From the NCBI GenBank assembly GCA_021786815.1, contig JAJYMR010000189.1, positions 1 to 6,683 on the forward strand: 6,683 nucleotides of DNA. Direction: 5' to 3'. Within the stretch, counting starts at the first letter, position 1. Each line of letters opens with the position of its first letter. This stretch comes from Deltaproteobacteria bacterium (lineage in GTDB: Bacteria > Desulfobacterota > Binatia > Binatales > Binataceae). This document shows positions 3,475 to 6,683 of this stretch, one piece after another. The notes beneath the pieces are model-generated. The model did no database searches. It was given only the letters and a program-made list of their open reading frames with translations, and was not told the DNA's origin. Position numbers and translations under genes: made by a program.

Positions 3475-6087
3475 CTACGAAACCAGCTTTGCCCGCCCGA
3501 GTTCCTTCTCGAGCAGCGTGAGCGCCTGTTCGAGACCCTGCCGATCTTCCAGCGCGCCGATAAACGGATCGTGCCTCATCCGCGCCATCCGGCGCCGCAT
3601 CGTCTTTATCGTGAAAGCGCCCGGGTCCAGCGAAATCTTGAGTTCCTTCGGATTGAGCGGCGCGGACACCCATGCGCCCGGAACCGGCCGGACGGCGTAC
3701 GGCGCGGCGATCGTCTTGCCGTAGCCAAGCTGGACGTAATCGATATAGACGCGGCCCTTGCGCGAGGCGACGTCGCGATTGACGGTTGCGAGGTCGGGTA
3801 TCCGATGCACCACCAGACGCGCCACCAGTTCCGCGAAATTGCGCGCCTGCGCGTAGGTGTAGATGGGCTTGAGGCCAACGAAGACGTGAATCCCCGCCTG
3901 GCCAGAGGTTTTGACCACGGCCTTGAGCTTGAGCTTCTCCAGCACCGCGATAACCTCGCGCGCCACGCGCACGGCGTTCGCCGTGGTCGAACCCTTGGGA
4001 TCGATATCGAATAGGAGCCAGTCCGGACGTTCCAGTTGCCCTACGCGCGACGACCATACGTGGAGCGGAATCGCGCCGAGATTCGCCACGTAGGCGAGCG
4101 CTTCGGCGCTTTCCAGGATGAAGAAGGCGATTTCGCGCCCGGAATCCTCGGAATAGATCCGCTCGGTCCTGATCCAGTCCGGAATGTAGTCGGGCGCGTC
4201 CTTCTGGAAGAAGCTTTTGCCTTCGATTCCATCCGGATAACGCACAATCATCACCGGCCTGTCCTTCAGGTACGGCAGAATCCACGGCGCGATCGACTGG
4301 TAGTAGCGCACCAGGTCCGCCTTGGTGTAACCCTCCGCCGGCCAGAAGACCTTGTCGGGATTGCTTAGAGTGACAGCGGCGGCGGGTTTGCGCGCCGCAA
4401 CCGTGGGCGCGGCCGGCTCGGGCGCAAGCGGTTTCGCTTCAAGCGCCGCGGCGCTCGCGCCGAACGGATGCTCGTATCGGCACTGGGCGGGCTCGGCTTC
4501 GGGCAAAAGCCGAAGGAAGCTCGGATGGCGCACGGAGTTGTCGTTGGTCACTTCAGCGAAGCGCACTTCGCACACGAGCTCCGGCGCGCAGAAATGGGCC
4601 CGCGGCGGAATCGGCGCCTCGTTCGCGCGCGGCTTTGCGAATGGCGGCGTCTTGCGTTCCCGCTCCTCCATCCGGCGATGAAGGCTTTTGAGCGTGTCGG
4701 AGGAAAAGCCGGTTCCGACCTTTCCGACGAAGCGCAGATTTCCCTGCGAGTCGCAAAGCCCAAGCAGCAGCGCTCCGAAGTGGGTGCGCGAGCCCGCCGG
4801 CTCGGTCCATCCGCCGATCACGAAACGGCGCACGAGCGGACATTTGATCTTGAGCCAGTCCGAGCTTCGCGCGCCGCGATAGGGCGACTCGCGCCGCTTC
4901 GCCATCATCCCTTCCAGCCCTGCTTCGGATACCGCGCGGAAAAATGCGCGTCCGTCGGCGGTTACATGGTCGCAGTAGCGCACCGGTCCTTCGCCCCTAA
5001 TCAGGCGCGCGAGAAAAGACTTGCGCGTATCGAGCGCGAGCGGACGAAGGTCGAACTCGTCGAAGGCGAGCAGGTCGAAAACGAAATCGTAGGCGGGCGT
5101 CGTGATACTGAGCCGGCGCACCGCTGGCGCGTCCTGGACGTGCATGCGGCGCTGCAGCGCCTGGAAATCCGGTCGTCCCTTTTCGTCCAGCGCGACGATC
5201 TCGCCGTCCATCACGAACCGGTCGAAGGGCAGGGCATTGAAGGCGAGCGCTATTTCGGGATAGCGCTCGGTTATTATGGAGCCGCTTCGGGCGTAAAGGC
5301 GCACCGGGCCGCGATCGCGAATCGCGAGCGCCCGAATCCCGTCGTACTTTATCTCGAACAGCCATTTTCCGCTGTCGAACGGCTCGCGGACCAGGCGCGC
5401 AAGGCTGAGCGGAAAATTTCTCAACTCAAGGCGTTCCGGGAGCCGGGGCGCGTGGATCCGCTTCAGGTCCGCGGCGGCCTGGCGCCCGAGATGCCCGGCC
5501 TCGCGCATTTCCTCGACCGTAAGCCCGGAGAGCACGCTGCGCGGATGCGTTTCGGTTACGCTCTCACCGCTGGCGTAGCGGTCGCGCTTCTTGAGCAGTA
5601 GCCAGTTCTCCTTCGCGCCGTCGCCGCTGCTCTTCAGATGAGTTCGCACGAGCGTGAAGGCCCCGTTGAGCTTGTAGCCGTGAAGCTCAATATCGAGCTT
5701 GCCGTTGCGCACCGCCTCGGCGGCGCCGATAGCGGGTGTGTCGCTCATCGAGTACCGGCCGCGATCCCACACGATCACCGAGCCCGCGCCGTAGTTGCCG
5801 GGCGGAATCACGCCTTCGAAGTCGGCGTATTCGAGCGGATGGTCCTCGACCATGATCGCAAGCCTGCGCTCGGCCGGGTTGAGCGACGGCCCCTTGGGTA
5901 TCGCCCACGAGCGCAGCACGCCTTCCATCTCGAGGCGGAAATCGTAATGGAGCCGGCGGGCGAGATGCTTCTGGATGACGAAAATCCCGGCCCGCGCGCG
6001 ACGGGTGGCTTCGGACGCCTGCGCACCGCCGAAAGGCTCCGGGGTGCGTTCGACGTGCCGCTTGCGTCTGTATTCGTCGACCGCCAT
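3475..6087 (-). CDS. ligD: Multifunctional ATP-dependent DNA ligase D (PE-LIG-POL)
   Basis: This 870-aa NHEJ enzyme processes and seals Ku-bound breaks. Domain order is as in Pseudomonas LigD. The 3'-phosphoesterase domain (about 30-180) has FVIQKHLARRLHYDFRLE with H41, H47, D49, and EDHPLEY with H83 and Y87, the metal/catalytic set. The ligase domain (about 215-530) has the adenylated lysine K247 in KYDG, E296 in MDGEIV, motif IV E392-GMMAK and motif V WLKIK (411-415), then an OB fold starting FVIGGWTEP. An Ala/Pro linker (541-570) leads to the primase-polymerase domain (571-870) with H676, D694 and D696 of DIDPKGS, H734 and D783. The N of the usual QN-x2-GKT is L787 here. The start MAVDEYRRKRHVERTPEP fits the family, although its ribosome binding site is weak (GAAG); a GTG 32 codons earlier adds nothing recognisable. 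All catalytic residues checked are present, so it should be active. Confidence 0.97.
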   Translation of the reverse strand: MAVDEYRRKRHVERTPEPFGGAQASEATRRARAGIFVIQKHLARRLHYDFRLEMEGVLRSWAIPKGPSLNPAERRLAIMVEDHPLEYADFEGVIPPGNYGAGSVIVWDRGRYSMSDTPAIGAAEAVRNGKLDIELHGYKLNGAFTLVRTHLKSSGDGAKENWLLLKKRDRYASGESVTETHPRSVLSGLTVEEMREAGHLGRQAAADLKRIHAPRLPERLELRNFPLSLARLVREPFDSGKWLFEIKYDGIRALAIRDRGPVRLYARSGSIITERYPEIALAFNALPFDRFVMDGEIVALDEKGRPDFQALQRRMHVQDAPAVRRLSITTPAYDFVFDLLAFDEFDLRPLALDTRKSFLARLIRGEGPVRYCDHVTADGRAFFRAVSEAGLEGMMAKRRESPYRGARSSDWLKIKCPLVRRFVIGGWTEPAGSRTHFGALLLGLCDSQGNLRFVGKVGTGFSSDTLKSLHRRMEERERKTPPFAKPRANEAPIPPRAHFCAPELVCEVRFAEVTNDNSVRHPSFLRLLPEAEPAQCRYEHPFGASAAALEAKPLAPEPAAPTVAARKPAAAVTLSNPDKVFWPAEGYTKADLVRYYQSIAPWILPYLKDRPVMIVRYPDGIEGKSFFQKDAPDYIPDWIRTERIYSEDSGREIAFFILESAEALAYVANLGAIPLHVWSSRVGQLERPDWLLFDIDPKGSTTANAVRVAREVIAVLEKLKLKAVVKTSGQAGIHVFVGLKPIYTYAQARNFAELVARLVVHRIPDLATVNRDVASRKGRVYIDYVQLGYGKTIAAPYAVRPVPGAWVSAPLNPKELKISLDPGAFTIKTMRRRMARMRHDPFIGALEDRQGLEQALTLLEKELGRAKLVS

Positions 6088-6202
6088 TGGAACAGCTTCG
6101 CGAGCGCATCTCGGCGGGTGCGCGGGTGGTACGCTATCAAACAGAGTATTCGAAACCGCGCCGAGCGTCACCTGCCCAAGCACGGCGGCGCGTCAGGGAC
6201 CG
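6088..6202. other. Gap between the DUF4019 gene and ligD, 115 bases
   Basis: Read on the minus strand, it holds GTGACG-N17-TACTCT (about 6126-6154), a poor sigma-70-like pair that might give ligD its own promoter, and no clear terminator. A CGTCAG direct repeat (6191-6196 and 6201-6206) overlaps the DUF4019 stop codon; it is short and probably incidental. With no convincing terminator, co-transcription of the lipoprotein gene and ligD is possible. Confidence 0.3.
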
Positions 6203-6667
6203 TCAGTTGATGAAATAGCCCGCGACGACCCATCGCCCGCCTTCGAGCATCGTAAGCACGGTCTCATTGGCCGAGTTCTTGTGCTCGAAACGGCTGCGGT
6301 AGCGGACTACGACGTAGTTTCCCCAGGCGCTCGCGGGAGAATCCGAGAGCTTGTTGGCGTACTGCTCGTCCGCGACCTTGCGTTCGAGCATCTTGCCCAT
6401 TGGCTTGCGGTAGCCTTCGAGCCCACGGGTCCATTCGCTCTCTGACATCTCTTTTCTGAAGCCGGGCGCGGTTTCGCTCCACGCCTTGGCATAATCGCCC
6501 GCGTCGATAAGCCCGAGCCACTGGTTGGCGGTTTTCAGACCGTCGGCCTTCGCCTCGTCCACATTGATCGAGGCGCGCCGCGGGCACGCCGAGAGGCTGA
6601 GCGCGAGCGCCGCAAGCGCCACGATTGCGGCGAACTTCAGGGTCATTGTCGATGAGCGACGGGTCAC
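6203..6667 (-). CDS. DUF4019 domain-containing lipoprotein, 154 aa
   Basis: The chosen start is a GTG (6665-6667 complement) because GGAG lies 8 bases upstream; an in-frame ATG at codon 8 has no ribosome binding site but would leave the same mature protein. The N-terminus is a lipoprotein signal: basic MTRRSSTMTLK, a hydrophobic run at 12-25, then lipobox L25-S26-A27-C28. The mature protein would be lipidated on C28 and exported, and P29 at the next position gives no inner-membrane retention signal. Residues 46-154 match the DUF4019 pattern: WLGLIDAGDYAKAWSETAP, then GKMLERKV, then NYVVVRYRSRFEHK, ending with G-R-W-V-V-A-G-Y-F-I-N. DUF4019 proteins are small periplasmic or envelope proteins of unknown function with an NTF2-like look. 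It lies 115 bases upstream of ligD on the same strand. A link to DNA repair is not evident. Confidence 0.88.
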   Translation of the reverse strand: MTRRSSTMTLKFAAIVALAALALSLSACPRRASINVDEAKADGLKTANQWLGLIDAGDYAKAWSETAPGFRKEMSESEWTRGLEGYRKPMGKMLERKVADEQYANKLSDSPASAWGNYVVVRYRSRFEHKNSANETVLTMLEGGRWVVAGYFIN

Positions 6668-6683
6668 AGGAAAATCTCCAGTG

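Noticed and set aside
4468..5601. 377-codon plus-strand open frame inside ligD
   Set aside because: It lies wholly antisense to well-conserved ligase and phosphoesterase motifs; long antisense frames are expected in GC-rich genes.
6088..6183. 32-residue N-terminal extension of LigD from a GTG at 6183
   Set aside because: The extension resembles no LigD N-terminus, while the internal ATG at 6087 gives the typical start just before the TPEP segment.

Overview
The window is GC-rich bacterial chromosome, with almost every gap occupied by genes or short leaders. The main content is a complete two-component non-homologous end-joining (NHEJ) set: a bacterial Ku gene on the plus strand and a full-length LigD (phosphoesterase, ligase and polymerase domains) on the minus strand, arranged tail to tail with 12 bases between them. 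A lipobox signal peptide, a sugar-nucleotide pyrophosphorylase and the Pseudomonas-type LigD domain order suggest a Gram-negative, probably soil-type lineage (deltaproteobacterial, Binatota or Acidobacteriota-like). That placement is inference and the phylum cannot be fixed from this window.

Layout from left to right. 1-128 (minus): the first 42 codons of a mannose-1-phosphate guanylyltransferase-type nucleotidyltransferase that runs off the left edge. 129-480: non-coding, with a terminator-like hairpin at 432-449. 481-1414 (minus): three small genes read in the order 71-aa conserved-looking protein, DUF2267 protein, 59-aa protein. The last two are separated by only 6 bases and look translationally coupled. 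1415-1882: a divergent non-coding region holding an ECF-like promoter candidate and inverted repeats upstream of the next gene. 1883-2458 (plus): a TraR/DksA-type C4 zinc-finger protein with an unusual ~70-residue C-terminal extension ending in an AT-hook-like basic motif. 2459-2598: a strong three-tier hairpin, then the Ku ribosome binding site. 2599-3462 (plus): Ku. 3475-6087 (minus): LigD. 6088-6202: short gap. 6203-6667 (minus): a DUF4019 lipoprotein, probably upstream of or co-transcribed with ligD.

How they may work together: Ku binds DNA double-strand ends and recruits LigD, whose three domains trim, fill and seal the break. The zinc-finger/AT-hook protein lies directly upstream of ku in the same orientation and could be a stress-linked regulator or DNA-associated partner; this is positional inference only. 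No CRISPR array, insertion sequence, tRNA or rRNA was seen. I do not see a wholly new system. The points most worth checking are the AT-hook zinc-finger protein next to Ku, its ECF-like promoter and structured leader, the ku-upstream hairpin, and the small-gene cluster including the 59-aa gene.
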